From NCBI GenBank assembly GCA_964445105.1, contig CAYUJS010000025.1, forward strand, positions 1 to 26,347: 26,347 nt of DNA. The letters run 5' to 3'. The stretch's first letter is position 1; each line of letters opens with the position of its first letter. The position numbers and the translations under genes were made by a program. The notes beneath the pieces are model-generated. The model saw nothing but the letters and a program-made list of their open reading frames with translations. It was not told the DNA's origin and made no database searches. Source of the DNA: CAWBNS01 sp964445105 (GTDB lineage Bacteria > Chlamydiota > Chlamydiia > Chlamydiales > JAJFMA01). Shown piece after piece: positions 1-7,788 of the stretch.

Positions 1-87
1 GTAGCCTGAATCTAGGCTAATTCAAAACGGCGGACCGGTGGCCTAGGAATGTAGGATTATAGCTTTGGCCCGGGACGAGTCGAACGT

Positions 88-795
88 TTGGAATCGAGAA
101 AGCTTATTAAGCTTGGTTTAGCGAAGGAATTAATTGGCTTAGCGAATGGTGTTTTTGCACCTCAAGGAGCTATTGTTACCGATCTGAAAAGGATGCATAC
201 TGAATGGACCAAAACGATAAAAACCAATACATTAAAAAGTGTATTGTGGAGTAAAAGTGGTTTAAATTTCATAAATGGGCTCGGCCAGAGCCACGTCAGG
301 CTAGATGGGTGGTCAGGCAGCATATATTCGTACTTCCGGAATTCGGTAGTGAGGGGAAAATCGGTCAAACAAGTGGAAGCGCCCATACGAGCAATCTTCA
401 GATTGTACCATCCGGTCTATTTTGTTAGTGATCTAGGCGAGAAATATAGCACTTTTGTTAAGAGCCCAGTCAAGGGAATTAGCGCAAGAATCGATAATGC
501 GGTTGCAAAACAATATTTGGATCATTTTAACAAGTTTTCGCAAAAACTTAATGCGCGGGACCCAAGTCGGGTTACAGTCGATTTTTCGGAAATTAATCCA
601 GCTGATGGAATGTTGGCAGGTTTATTAAGCGCGCGCCACAAAGCATTGAGCGCTGCGCTGACTGCGCTAGCGCCATTTATACAAGACGTTTCTGTGGTAT
701 TGAGGATCGAGGAAGCCGCCTACCAAACAGGAAAAGCGTTGTGTTCGAATTTGCTGGAAATTTGTGACAAAATTGAATTGGAGCGAGACCAGTAA
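88..795 (+). CDS. Hypothetical 235-aa protein
   Basis: I do not recognise this protein. The reading frame is open from 55 (stop at 52-54), and the first usable start is a TTG at 88, with a purine-rich stretch (GGGACGAG) about 10 bases upstream as a weak ribosome site. The next ATG is at residue 36. The product is basic in its first half (many Lys/Arg around residues 4-60), looks mostly helical, and has one mildly hydrophobic stretch near residues 185-207 (Ala/Leu rich). I see no signal peptide, no catalytic motif and no Cys pair. It lies directly upstream of lnt, separated by a stem-loop. I do not recall such a gene beside lnt in C. trachomatis. It may be a lineage-specific chlamydial protein, possibly secreted, but nothing in the sequence proves that. 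Confidence 0.6.
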   Translation: MESRKLIKLGLAKELIGLANGVFAPQGAIVTDLKRMHTEWTKTIKTNTLKSVLWSKSGLNFINGLGQSHVRLDGWSGSIYSYFRNSVVRGKSVKQVEAPIRAIFRLYHPVYFVSDLGEKYSTFVKSPVKGISARIDNAVAKQYLDHFNKFSQKLNARDPSRVTVDFSEINPADGMLAGLLSARHKALSAALTALAPFIQDVSVVLRIEEAAYQTGKALCSNLLEICDKIELERDQ

Positions 796-814
796 GGGTA
801 AAATGCCGTAATAT

Positions 815-844
815 GCAGGAAAGACCGCGTTTCCTGCTTGCTTT
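815..844 (+). terminator. Stem-loop between the 235-aa gene and lnt
   Basis: Perfect 8-bp inverted repeat GCAGGAAA (815-822) / TTTCCTGC (830-837) with a 7-base loop, followed by a short T-rich stretch TTGCTTT. A second, outer 7-bp pair, AAGGGTA (794-800) with TACCCTT (862-868), encloses it. It could end the upstream transcript or fold as a leader for lnt. The T tract is weak, so the terminator call is tentative. Confidence 0.4.
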
Positions 845-895
845 AAGGTCTTTTGTTCCGCTACCCTTGAGTGCCCAATTCGCACGAGGTCGAGC

Positions 896-2524
896 TTGAA
901 CCGTTGGCTGTTACTTGTTATTTCCTTTTTCCTGATCGCTTTTGGGCAGCCGGCCTATTTTCCCGTTTTCGGGCTAGTGGGCAGCATCTGCGGATTTACG
1001 CTCTTTTGGCGCTTTCTTTTAACCGTTTCTAATAGGCGACATCGGTTGATGGCAGCTACCTTATGGTTTGCTAGTGTTCAATTTGTGCAATTGTCCTGGG
1101 TTCTATCCCACCCCTACTATTACATCTACCCTGTGCTTATCATTTATGGACTACTGGCTGGATTGCAGTTTGGGGCCGCCAGCTTGTTGATTTCTGAGCC
1201 TAGGCTTAGGCATTTTTGGTTCGGTACAGTGCTAGCGGCGACTTGGACGCTGATGGAGTGGGGCAGACTATTCGTGTTTACTGGATTCTCCTGGAATCCT
1301 GTCGGACTTTTACTGACTGGTGCGCTCTACCCTCTGCAGACCGCCTCCTTAGCGGGGGTGTATGGGCTAACCTTCCTAGTAATTTTGACAAATGCCCTCT
1401 TTTTGCAGGTTCTGCTTTTGCGAAAAAAAGTTGCCCTTTGGGCGGGTCTAGCAATGCTTCCCTATCTGTTTGGCTTCGCACATGTGTTTTATCATAGCGA
1501 TAGGTTAGCTACGGCGCCTAAGCTTAAAACTTTGCTCGTACAAACAAGCTTCCCCTCTGAAGAAACGCTGCATTTCTCTACGCCACAGCATGCCATTGGT
1601 CACGCCTTACAGGAGTGGCAGGAGATCTATGATCTCTTGAAGCCATACCTTGGCCAGCCTTTGGAGCTGATTGTTTTGCCAGAAGTCGTTATCCCTTGGG
1701 CAGCTTATTGGCCGGTTTACCATCATGAGGCTGCGAGGGCAGGCTGGACAGAGCTTTTTGGCTCAGAGCGGCCTCTCGCAGATCCTGCCAAAGGCGCTGC
1801 CATGCAGACCGATGTCGCCGGTCGCCCCACCTGGATGGTCACCAACGCCTACTTAGCGCAAGCGATAGCAAGCTTATTTCAAGCTGACCTTATTATAGGG
1901 CTTGGCGATGAGGAAGAGGTGCTCCCCGGGCAGAGGGAAAGCTATAACTCAGCCTTTGTCTTTAGCCCTAAAATTTCCTGGCAGCCACGATATGACAAAC
2001 GCCTGCCTGTCCCCTTAGGCGAGTACCTTCCCTTTGAATGGTGTCGCGGGCTGGCGTGCAGATACGGCGTCTGTGGCTCCTTGACTCCTGGTCAGACTGC
2101 CAAGGTAATTAAGGGCGCCAAAACCTCTTTTGGGCTTTCCATTTGCTACGAAGAAACTTGTGGAAACCTGATGCGTGAAAACCGTTTGGCCGGTGCTAAA
2201 TTACTCGTTAACCTCACCAACGATGGCTGGTTCCCCAATTCGCGCTTGCCACAGCAACACTTTGACCACTCCCGCCTTCGTACAGTAGAAACGGGGGTGC
2301 CTCTTGTTCGTGCTTGCAATACAGGGGTCACGGCGGCTTGTGATAGTCTCGGGCGCGTGATAGGCTCTTTATCTGAGGAGTCCGGTAGAGGCACGTTGTT
2401 AATCGATGTGCCGTTATATAGCTACGCGACCCTTTACACAATCTGGGGTGATCTTTTTATTGTCTCCTTATCTGCTGCAGTCTGTTGCGGTTTTTGTTGG
2501 AAATGCTATAGGAGCAGGACCTAG
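896..2524 (+). CDS. lnt: Apolipoprotein N-acyltransferase
   Basis: Inner-membrane enzyme that adds the third acyl chain to the N-terminal Cys of lipoproteins. The N-terminal ~200 residues are a run of hydrophobic segments. The periplasmic part is a carbon-nitrogen hydrolase domain with the triad Glu263 (LPEVVIPW), Lys368 (YDKRLPVPLGEYLPFE) and Cys417 (SICYEE), then a final membrane anchor near residues 510-535. Glu to Lys spacing is about 105 residues, against 68 in E. coli, so there is an insertion of ~37 residues in the hydrolase domain. Total length is 542. Start is TTG at 896 with GAGGT at 886-890 as ribosome site. It sits upstream of lpxC, as in Chlamydia (CT534 is annotated lnt/cutE), which supports a chlamydial origin. 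All catalytic residues are present. Confidence 0.95.
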   Translation: MNRWLLLVISFFLIAFGQPAYFPVFGLVGSICGFTLFWRFLLTVSNRRHRLMAATLWFASVQFVQLSWVLSHPYYYIYPVLIIYGLLAGLQFGAASLLISEPRLRHFWFGTVLAATWTLMEWGRLFVFTGFSWNPVGLLLTGALYPLQTASLAGVYGLTFLVILTNALFLQVLLLRKKVALWAGLAMLPYLFGFAHVFYHSDRLATAPKLKTLLVQTSFPSEETLHFSTPQHAIGHALQEWQEIYDLLKPYLGQPLELIVLPEVVIPWAAYWPVYHHEAARAGWTELFGSERPLADPAKGAAMQTDVAGRPTWMVTNAYLAQAIASLFQADLIIGLGDEEEVLPGQRESYNSAFVFSPKISWQPRYDKRLPVPLGEYLPFEWCRGLACRYGVCGSLTPGQTAKVIKGAKTSFGLSICYEETCGNLMRENRLAGAKLLVNLTNDGWFPNSRLPQQHFDHSRLRTVETGVPLVRACNTGVTAACDSLGRVIGSLSEESGRGTLLIDVPLYSYATLYTIWGDLFIVSLSAAVCCGFCWKCYRSRT

Positions 2525-2590
2525 GCAATTAAAATAATTTTTTTTTGATCGACCCTGGTGTATCTCTAGCGTACTAATCAGGGGGCATAA

Positions 2591-2887
2591 ATGACAGCAG
2601 GAAAGAGAAAAATATTTGGTTGCTCGACTATTCAGCTGCTCCCGAACGCATTTCAACACTCCCCGTCTAGAGCGCAGCTCTTAATTTTGGCCTTTTTGAG
2701 CCATTGCGCCTGGGCGTGCTTTACCCGCCAGGCTGACGTTGGGTTAACCACCAGCACCCTTGCCGAGGTTTCCAAAGCGGGCTCAAATTTTCCTTGGAGG
2801 CAGGTTTTTAGCATAGATCGAGTCGCTTTAATTCCGGCTCCCTTTTGCAACAAGAGGGAATCCCAACTCCTGAATTTTGACTCCTAA
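2591..2887 (+). CDS. Possible small protein, 98 aa
   Basis: Doubtful gene in the 420-bp lnt-lpxC gap. It has an ATG with a good ribosome site (AGGGGG, six bases upstream). The product has four Cys, one hydrophobic stretch near residues 28-44 (LLILAFLSHCAWAC), and no recognisable domain. The hydrophobic stretch could be a late signal or membrane segment, but the Cys is not in a normal lipobox. The stop codon lies inside a stem-loop (2881-2904). It may equally be non-coding leader DNA, since overlapping frames are also open here. Confidence 0.3.
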   Translation: MTAGKRKIFGCSTIQLLPNAFQHSPSRAQLLILAFLSHCAWACFTRQADVGLTTSTLAEVSKAGSNFPWRQVFSIDRVALIPAPFCNKRESQLLNFDS

Positions 2888-2904
2888 ACCTTGCGTTTTA
2901 GGAG
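2881..2904 (+). other. Stem-loop upstream of lpxC
   Basis: Perfect 8-bp inverted repeat CTCCTAAA (2881-2888) / TTTAGGAG (2897-2904) with an 8-base loop, 42 bases before the lpxC start. There is no T tract after it, so it is not a classic terminator. It could be a leader structure or an mRNA-stability element for the lpxC operon. The gap from here to lpxC contains a TATAAC (2933-2938) that resembles a -10 box but has no convincing -35. Confidence 0.4.
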
Positions 2905-2946
2905 CTAATAACTTAGAATTTTCGTCTTCGTGTATAACGGTAAAAG

Positions 2947-3807
2947 ATGAAAACAAGTCGTCGTCAAAGGACTTTGCGTAGGGCTGTAGAATATGCCGGA
3001 ATCGGGCTGCATACTGGTCAGGTTGTGCATATGCGTTTTCGGCCTGCTGAGCCCGACACGGGTGTTGTTTTCGTTCGGACCGACCTTCCGGACAGGCCGG
3101 TTGTCCCCGCAGCCATCGAGCAGGTGGGCCAAACGGCGCGCAGCACTACCATTGGTTTTGGGCCGTGCGCCATCCATACGGTGGAGCATGTGCTCGCGGC
3201 TGTTGCTGGCATGCATATTGACAACTTGATTGTGGAACTCGATGGCATCGAGCCTCCCATCGGTGATGGTAGCTCTAGCGTTTTTGTTGAACTTGTCGAG
3301 CAAGCTGGCATCTGCGAACAGAATGCAGAGATAAGGATTCGTACACTCAAAGAACCGCTCTACTGGTCTGAAGGGGATATTCATATTGTTGCGCTGCCTC
3401 AGGATAGCCTGCGCATTAGCTATACGCTGAGCTACCCAGAGACCTATGCCTTGCGCGCCCAATTCGTTAGTCTATACGTCACCCCAGAATCCTTCAAAAA
3501 AGAATTGTCTTCTTGTCGGAGCTTTGGTTTATACTCCGAAATAGAAACGCTCATCGACCGTGGACTGATCAAAGGTAGCAGTTTATCCAATTCTGTGGTC
3601 GTGAAAGACGAGGTCATCTTTAGTAAAGATGGCTTGCGCTTTCCCGACGAAATGGCTCGGCACAAAGTGCTCGATCTCATCGGTGACTTCTCTCTCCTAG
3701 GCTTTCCGCTGCACGCGCACATCATTGCTATTCGCTCTGGACACACCTCGCACAAAGCTTTTTCACTTATCCTAAGAGACCATTTTAAACAGGAAGGCTC
3801 TCGATGA
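2947..3807 (+). CDS. lpxC: UDP-3-O-acyl-GlcNAc deacetylase
   Basis: Committed step of lipid A synthesis: zinc-dependent removal of acetate from UDP-3-O-acyl-N-acetylglucosamine in the cytosol. Zinc ligands are His81 (in HTVEH), His239 and Asp243 (ARHKVLDLIGD). Catalytic Glu80 and His266 (RSGHTSHKAF) are also present. Length is 286 residues, slightly shorter than the E. coli enzyme (305) but complete in both halves. The ATG has only a weak purine run (GGTAAAAG) before it. It overlaps fabZ by four bases (ATGA), so the two are translationally coupled. It is the first gene of the lpxC-fabZ-lpxA-fmt run, the same order as chlamydial CT533-CT530. Production of LpxC and LpxA implies an outer membrane with lipid A. 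Confidence 0.97.
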   Translation: MKTSRRQRTLRRAVEYAGIGLHTGQVVHMRFRPAEPDTGVVFVRTDLPDRPVVPAAIEQVGQTARSTTIGFGPCAIHTVEHVLAAVAGMHIDNLIVELDGIEPPIGDGSSSVFVELVEQAGICEQNAEIRIRTLKEPLYWSEGDIHIVALPQDSLRISYTLSYPETYALRAQFVSLYVTPESFKKELSSCRSFGLYSEIETLIDRGLIKGSSLSNSVVVKDEVIFSKDGLRFPDEMARHKVLDLIGDFSLLGFPLHAHIIAIRSGHTSHKAFSLILRDHFKQEGSR

Positions 3808-4271
3808 CAGTAGATGTTTCGGTGAAAAGTAAGACGCTAGAGTACAAGGATATCATCAAATATTTACCCCATCGCTATCCGTTCTTAATGATAGATAGAG
3901 TCATTGAAATGGATATGGAAAAAGGTATTCTGGTGGCGCAGAAAAATGTATCTATTAATGAAGCCTATTTTCAAGGACACTTTCCTGGCATTCCGATTAT
4001 GCCTGGCGTGTTGATCTTAGAAGCGCTTGCCCAGACTGGCTCGCTCTATGTACAGCTTAAAGAGCCCTCTGGAAAAATAGGGCTGCTTCTAAATATTAAA
4101 AATGCCAAATTTCGTCAGCCGGTGCGCCCGGGAGATGTATTAATTTTGCGAGGGCGTGAAATCCACCTCGGTAGTAAAGGCGGTCGTCTCATCGGTGAGG
4201 CCTTCGTCGGAGATAAAATTGTTGCCGAAGCAGAGTTCGGTTATGTGCTCGTTGACCCTAGCCAAATATAA
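3804..4271 (+). CDS. fabZ: 3-hydroxyacyl-ACP dehydratase FabZ
   Basis: Dehydrates (3R)-hydroxyacyl-ACP to trans-2-enoyl-ACP in fatty acid elongation and competes with LpxA for hydroxyacyl-ACP. It has a hot-dog fold with catalytic His59 (QGHFPGIPIMPG) and Glu73 (LILEALAQ). The N-terminal HRYPFLMIDRV motif is typical of FabZ rather than FabA. Length is 155 residues, normal for the family. The ATG at 3804 overlaps the lpxC stop and has AGGAAGG at 3791-3797 as ribosome site. Placement between lpxC and lpxA matches chlamydiae and many other bacteria, and links fatty acid and lipid A flux. Confidence 0.97.
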   Translation: MTVDVSVKSKTLEYKDIIKYLPHRYPFLMIDRVIEMDMEKGILVAQKNVSINEAYFQGHFPGIPIMPGVLILEALAQTGSLYVQLKEPSGKIGLLLNIKNAKFRQPVRPGDVLILRGREIHLGSKGGRLIGEAFVGDKIVAEAEFGYVLVDPSQI

Positions 4272-4291
4272 ATAAAGGACCCAGTATCCCC

Positions 4292-5137
4292 ATGGAACAA
4301 GCTAAGATTCACCCGCTCGCCTACGTAGAAAAAGGCGCAAAAATTGGCCATAACGTCACGATTGAACCATTTGCTGTTGTTAAGCAACATGTCACCTTGC
4401 ACGATGGCGTTGTCATCCGCTCTCACGCTTATATCGACGGCTATACCACCATTGGAGAAAACACTGTCATTTATCCCGGCGCGAGCATCGGTACCGAACC
4501 TCAGGCTATCAGGTACCAGGGAGAGCGCACCTATATCAATATCGGGCGTAACTGCGTGATTCGTGAATACGTTACGATCAACTCTTCCCTCAAAGAAGAG
4601 TCCTCTGTCGAGATTGGCGACAGCTGCATGCTGATGGCTTATGTACACATTGCCCACAACTGCAAACTGGGCAGCCACGTAGTCATGGCCAACAATGCTA
4701 CCCTCGCTGGCCACGTCAGTATTGAAGACCACGCCATCATCGGAGGCATGACGCCCATTCACCAGTTCTCTCGCATCGGCGCTTATGCCATGGTAGGGGG
4801 ACTCAGCCGTATTCCCCATGATGTCCCTCCTTACACGATCGGGGCGGGCATTCCGTTTAAATTCGGTGGACTAAACCTGGTTGGCTTGCGTCGGCATGGC
4901 TTTGGATTAGAAGTCCGTCGCGAGCTCAGCCGTGCTTTTCGCCTGCTTTACCGCTCCAAGCTGCGGGTGCCCGAGGCAATTGCGCGGATGGAAGCGGAGC
5001 TCGAAAAATTCCCAGAAGTGACGCATTTTATCGATTTCTGTCGCCACTCAAAACGCGGTTTGGGGGGCTTGGATGTCGCCACGGAAGAGCTACTAGAAGA
5101 AGAAAAAGAGCTGCTCAATGTAGGGTTGTCTGTGTAA
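4292..5137 (+). CDS. lpxA: UDP-GlcNAc acyltransferase
   Basis: First lipid A enzyme: moves an acyl chain from ACP to the 3-OH of UDP-GlcNAc in the cytosol. Hexapeptide repeats forming a left-handed beta helix run over roughly residues 5-190. The catalytic His lies in VHIAHNCKLG (His122). The helical C-terminal domain follows the PPYTIGAG loop. At 281 residues it is a little longer than the E. coli protein (262), as I recall for chlamydial LpxA. Start is an ATG with AAAGGACC upstream. The stop is one base before the fmt start, so the two are co-transcribed. Acyl length preference cannot be read with confidence from this sequence alone. Confidence 0.97.
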   Translation: MEQAKIHPLAYVEKGAKIGHNVTIEPFAVVKQHVTLHDGVVIRSHAYIDGYTTIGENTVIYPGASIGTEPQAIRYQGERTYINIGRNCVIREYVTINSSLKEESSVEIGDSCMLMAYVHIAHNCKLGSHVVMANNATLAGHVSIEDHAIIGGMTPIHQFSRIGAYAMVGGLSRIPHDVPPYTIGAGIPFKFGGLNLVGLRRHGFGLEVRRELSRAFRLLYRSKLRVPEAIARMEAELEKFPEVTHFIDFCRHSKRGLGGLDVATEELLEEEKELLNVGLSV

Positions 5138-5138
5138 G

Positions 5139-6080
5139 ATGAAAGTTGTTTTCTTCGGCACGCCCGAGTTTGCGGCAGATGTTTTGCAATACCTTCTACA
5201 ACAGGGTGTGCATGTCGTTGCGGTAGTGACGCGGCCCGACCAGCCGAAGGGACGCTCTAAGGTACCAGTCGCTACGCCTGTTAAATTGGTAGCTCAGAGT
5301 CGACAGCTTCCAATTTATCAGCCGGAGCGTTGCTCCAGCAGCGAATTTGAACAGACGCTCTCTCAGTACAATGCCGACCTGTTTGTTGTCGTCGCTTACG
5401 GAGAGATTCTCAAAGAGAACATCCTCAATCTTCCCAAAAAAGCCTGCATCAACGTGCACGCCAGCTTATTGCCAAAATTTCGCGGCGCAGCGCCCATCCA
5501 GCGCGCTATTATGGAGGGTGAAATAGAATCGGGCGTCAGCATCATGCATATGGTGAGAAAAATGGACGCCGGTGCTGTGTTAGCCGTTGCCAAGACACCA
5601 ATCGCCAGCGATATGACAGCAGGACAGCTCGAGCGGCAACTCCGTGTTTTAGGCGCCACATCTCTCCTGCAAGTGATGCAAGCCATGGCTGAAGGACCGG
5701 TGACTGCAGAGCCGCAAGACGAAGCTTTGGTTACTTTTGCGCCGAAAATTGAGCTTGAAGATTGCCAAATCAATTGGTCGCGCCCCGCCGAGCAGCTTCA
5801 TAATCTGGTCAGGGGGGCTAATCCCATGCCGGGGGCTTGGTGTCGCGCCCTTATAAGAGGACAACAGAAGCGGCTTAAGATTTTACGTACTCAAGTAGAG
5901 ACTGGCCCTTCAGGCACAGCGGGCGACGTTGTCCAGTTCGATCCTCACGAAGGTATGCTAATCCACTGCGGGCAGAATCTTCTTCGTATTCTGGAACTGC
6001 AGCCTGAAGGCAAAAATCTCATGCCCGCTCAAGCCTTCGTGAGAGGGCTGACCTTGAGCCAGTTTGCTTTAATAGATTGA
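5139..6080 (+). CDS. fmt: Methionyl-tRNA formyltransferase
   Basis: Formylates Met on the initiator tRNA using 10-formyl-tetrahydrofolate. The N-terminal formyltransferase domain carries the catalytic set Asn105, His107 (INVHASLLPKFRGAAPIQ) and Asp143 (MDAGAVL). The C-terminal OB-like tRNA-binding domain covers about residues 205-310. At 313 residues it is a normal length. The ATG follows the lpxA stop by one base, so expression depends on the upstream operon. Its last codons hold the -35 box of the tRNA-Leu promoter, which marks the end of the lpx transcription unit. Confidence 0.96.
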   Translation: MKVVFFGTPEFAADVLQYLLQQGVHVVAVVTRPDQPKGRSKVPVATPVKLVAQSRQLPIYQPERCSSSEFEQTLSQYNADLFVVVAYGEILKENILNLPKKACINVHASLLPKFRGAAPIQRAIMEGEIESGVSIMHMVRKMDAGAVLAVAKTPIASDMTAGQLERQLRVLGATSLLQVMQAMAEGPVTAEPQDEALVTFAPKIELEDCQINWSRPAEQLHNLVRGANPMPGAWCRALIRGQQKRLKILRTQVETGPSGTAGDVVQFDPHEGMLIHCGQNLLRILELQPEGKNLMPAQAFVRGLTLSQFALID

Positions 6081-6106
6081 CAAGAAAAACGAATCATTCG
6101 TAGACT
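6077..6106 (+). promoter_or_regulatory. Promoter of tRNA-Leu
   Basis: A perfect -35 TTGACA (6077-6082) overlaps the fmt stop codon. An 18-base spacer separates it from TAGACT (6101-6106). The expected start of transcription is near 6113, eight bases before the tRNA. The same TAGACT -10 box precedes tRNA-Asn. Confidence 0.75.
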
Positions 6107-6120
6107 CTAGATTCCTTCCC

Positions 6121-6202
<82 letters not shown>

Positions 6203-6268
6203 AATGCAGTCACTCTAAAGTTGTTTGGTAGAGCAGATCTCAAAAAATTTACCCCTTCTGTTTATTTC

Positions 6269-6760
6269 ATGAAACCGGCCGCTTTAGGAATTATATTTCA
6301 TAATCAACGCCAGGATGTTTTACTTGTACAACGCTGCGATGTCCCAGTCTGGGTCCTGCCTGGAGGTGGGATCGAAGAAGGGGAGACGCCCGAGCATGCC
6401 GTTATCCGCGAGGTCAAAGAAGAGACGGGTCTCGTTGTAAAGATAAGGCGCAAAACGGGTTGTTATCTACCTGCCAACCTGTTTACTAGTATGGCGCATG
6501 TTTTTGAATGCGAGGTGGTTAGCGGCACGCTGACTGCAAGCGACGAAACGCCTTGGTTAAAGTTTACCAATATCTACGACCTGCCCACGCATTTTTTTCC
6601 CTATCACCTTGAATGGCTCTTCGACGCTTTAAACTATTCTACAACTGTGCACGGACGCTTGTCCAATCGAACTTTTTTATCAATTGTGCTCTACTACACG
6701 TTGCGTCCCCGCTGGGCACTAAAATACCTCCAGTCCAGGTGGAAATGCCTTGGAAAATGA
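6269..6760 (+). CDS. Nudix hydrolase
   Basis: Hydrolase of a nucleoside diphosphate linked to some other group; the substrate is not known. From the ATG at 6269 the product is 163 residues. The Nudix box fits Gx5Ex7REUxEExGU: Gly33, Glu39, Arg47-Glu48, Glu51-Glu52 and Gly54 are all present, so Mg2+ binding should be intact. The last ~45 residues form an unusual basic, aromatic tail (many Tyr, Trp, Arg). A TTG at 6221 in the same frame would add 16 residues, but it sits only 18 bases after the tRNA, so the ATG is preferred. The stop overlaps the ATG of the next, frameshifted gene (ATGA at 6757-6760), which suggests the two products work together. It is likely transcribed by read-through of the tRNA-Leu promoter, since I see no terminator between them. 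Confidence 0.8.
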   Translation: MKPAALGIIFHNQRQDVLLVQRCDVPVWVLPGGGIEEGETPEHAVIREVKEETGLVVKIRRKTGCYLPANLFTSMAHVFECEVVSGTLTASDETPWLKFTNIYDLPTHFFPYHLEWLFDALNYSTTVHGRLSNRTFLSIVLYYTLRPRWALKYLQSRWKCLGK

Positions 6761-7234
6761 TTGGCAAAGATTATTTGCTGTCTCGATATGTAGCTATTAA
6801 GTCAGCAGCTCCCGCCGAGATTCGCTCCTTGACCGATCGGATCAATTCTTGCAGCTCTCATCCAGTTTGAGGCAGGTAAAGAGGTTTTTTTTCAATCCGA
6901 GCTGCTGCAGACCAGCCAGCCCAACCACTGTTTGCATAAGCTAGAACAGGCGATGGCGCTATACAAAGAAACCGAGCGCAAACTTAAAATGATCTCTCTG
7001 CTAAAAATAGCCGGATTCACTCTGGAAGCCCTTCCCTACGCGCGCAAAGTCTTTCAGCAAGGTCTGGAGGTTCTGAAAACTCTTGATCATGCGGTGAACA
7101 GTAAAGCCCTTCGCAGTCGAGAAGAGCTCGAGGATAAAAAGAGCTCAGAAAAACTGGTAGATCTTATCACCTTCTGGATGGAAGAGCTGCCCAGGGTCCT
7201 TGCTGAGCATAAACTTGCTATTGCTTTACCTTGA
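6757..7234 (+). pseudogene. Frameshifted helical protein of unknown function
   Basis: A gene begins at the ATG (6757) that overlaps the Nudix stop and reads MIGKDYLLSRYVAIKSAAPA in frame 1 as far as about SLTDR (6826-6840). That frame then stops at 6868-6870. Frame 2, open from 6833 without any start codon, continues with SILAALIQFEAGKEVFFQ and runs to the stop at 7234. Skipping one base near 6838-6842 joins the parts into about 158 residues, almost wholly helical, with a coiled-coil-like Leu/Lys/Glu pattern. This is best read as a one-base insertion, real or a sequencing error. An alternative is programmed +1 shifting at GTT TGA G (6865-6871), which resembles the RF2 site, but it would replace the better-looking SILAALIQF segment. 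A TTG at 6932 could start a 100-aa remainder. No family is recognised. Confidence 0.6.
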
Positions 7235-7249
7235 ACGGTGACTTATAAT
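7221..7249 (+). promoter_or_regulatory. Promoter of ferritin gene
   Basis: TTGCTT (7221-7226), a 17-base spacer, and a consensus TATAAT (7244-7249). It overlaps the last codons of the upstream gene. The predicted leader is about 25 bases and contains the ribosome site CTGAGGA before the ATG at 7280. No clear Fur box is seen. Confidence 0.75.
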
Positions 7250-7279
7250 CCTGTTTCTATCTAACCTGAGGATAAAGCC

Positions 7280-7765
7280 ATGCATGAAGCAATCTTTAAG
7301 GCGCTAAACGAGCAAATCGGACACGAGCTATTTTCTTCCCACCTGTACTTATCCATTGCCTCTTACATGGAGAATATTCCGCTGGAAGGTTTCTCCAAGT
7401 GGTTTCGTAAGCAGGCAGAAGAAGAGCATGAACACGCGATGAAAATTTATGATTACATCCTCGATCGCAATCTACATGTTCACATGCAGGCGATTGAAAA
7501 GCCTCCTATCGAATTTAGCTCGATAGAGGAGTGCTTTAAATTAGCCCTAGAGCATGAAAAAAAGGTAACCCACTGGATTCACCGCATCTATGATTTAGCT
7601 GCGGCCGAAAAGGACCACGCGACGCATATATTCCTGCAGTGGTTCGTGGCCGAGCAAGTCGAGGAAGAGAAAAATGCGATGGATAATCTGGACCAGATTA
7701 CCTTTGCTGGAAATGATCGCGCTGCCATCTTGGTGCTCGATCAAAATTTTCTTAAGAAAATTTAG
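7280..7765 (+). CDS. ftnA: Non-heme ferritin
   Basis: Iron-storage protein that oxidises Fe(II) and stores it as a mineral inside a 24-subunit shell. The whole ferroxidase centre matches E. coli FtnA with an offset of one: Glu16, Glu49, His52, Glu93, Gln126 and Glu129. It is a four-helix bundle of 161 residues, close to the usual 165. No heme-ligand Met of bacterioferritin type is evident, so FtnA rather than Bfr. It has its own strong promoter and a terminator downstream, so it is monocistronic. In an intracellular bacterium it probably buffers iron taken from the host. Confidence 0.96.
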   Translation: MHEAIFKALNEQIGHELFSSHLYLSIASYMENIPLEGFSKWFRKQAEEEHEHAMKIYDYILDRNLHVHMQAIEKPPIEFSSIEECFKLALEHEKKVTHWIHRIYDLAAAEKDHATHIFLQWFVAEQVEEEKNAMDNLDQITFAGNDRAAILVLDQNFLKKI

Positions 7766-7788
7766 ACACCCGACCTGATCTCAAAAAG

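Noticed and set aside
1..54. Hairpin TAGCCT/AGGCTA at the window edge
   Set aside because: Six base pairs only and no upstream context; could be a terminator of a gene outside the window but cannot be judged.
2709..2733. GC-rich hairpin GCCTGGGCG / CGCCAGGC inside the 98-codon frame
   Set aside because: Needs a bulge, has no T tract and lies within possible coding DNA; likely chance.
2905..3462. 185-codon minus-strand frame opposite lpxC
   Set aside because: Lies opposite a certain gene; shadow frame with no motif of its own.
4241..4819. 192-codon minus-strand frame opposite lpxA
   Set aside because: Antisense mirror of the hexapeptide repeats of lpxA, which keep the opposite frame free of stops.
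6613..6756. Upstream extension of frame 1 before the ATG at 6757
   Set aside because: It overlaps the Nudix coding sequence; the ATGA overlap at 6757 is the natural start.
6865..6871. RF2-like programmed +1 frameshift at GTT TGA G
   Set aside because: Not dismissed entirely, but the frame-2 residues before this point look more protein-like than the frame-1 ones, and no strong Shine-Dalgarno-like stimulator lies just upstream.
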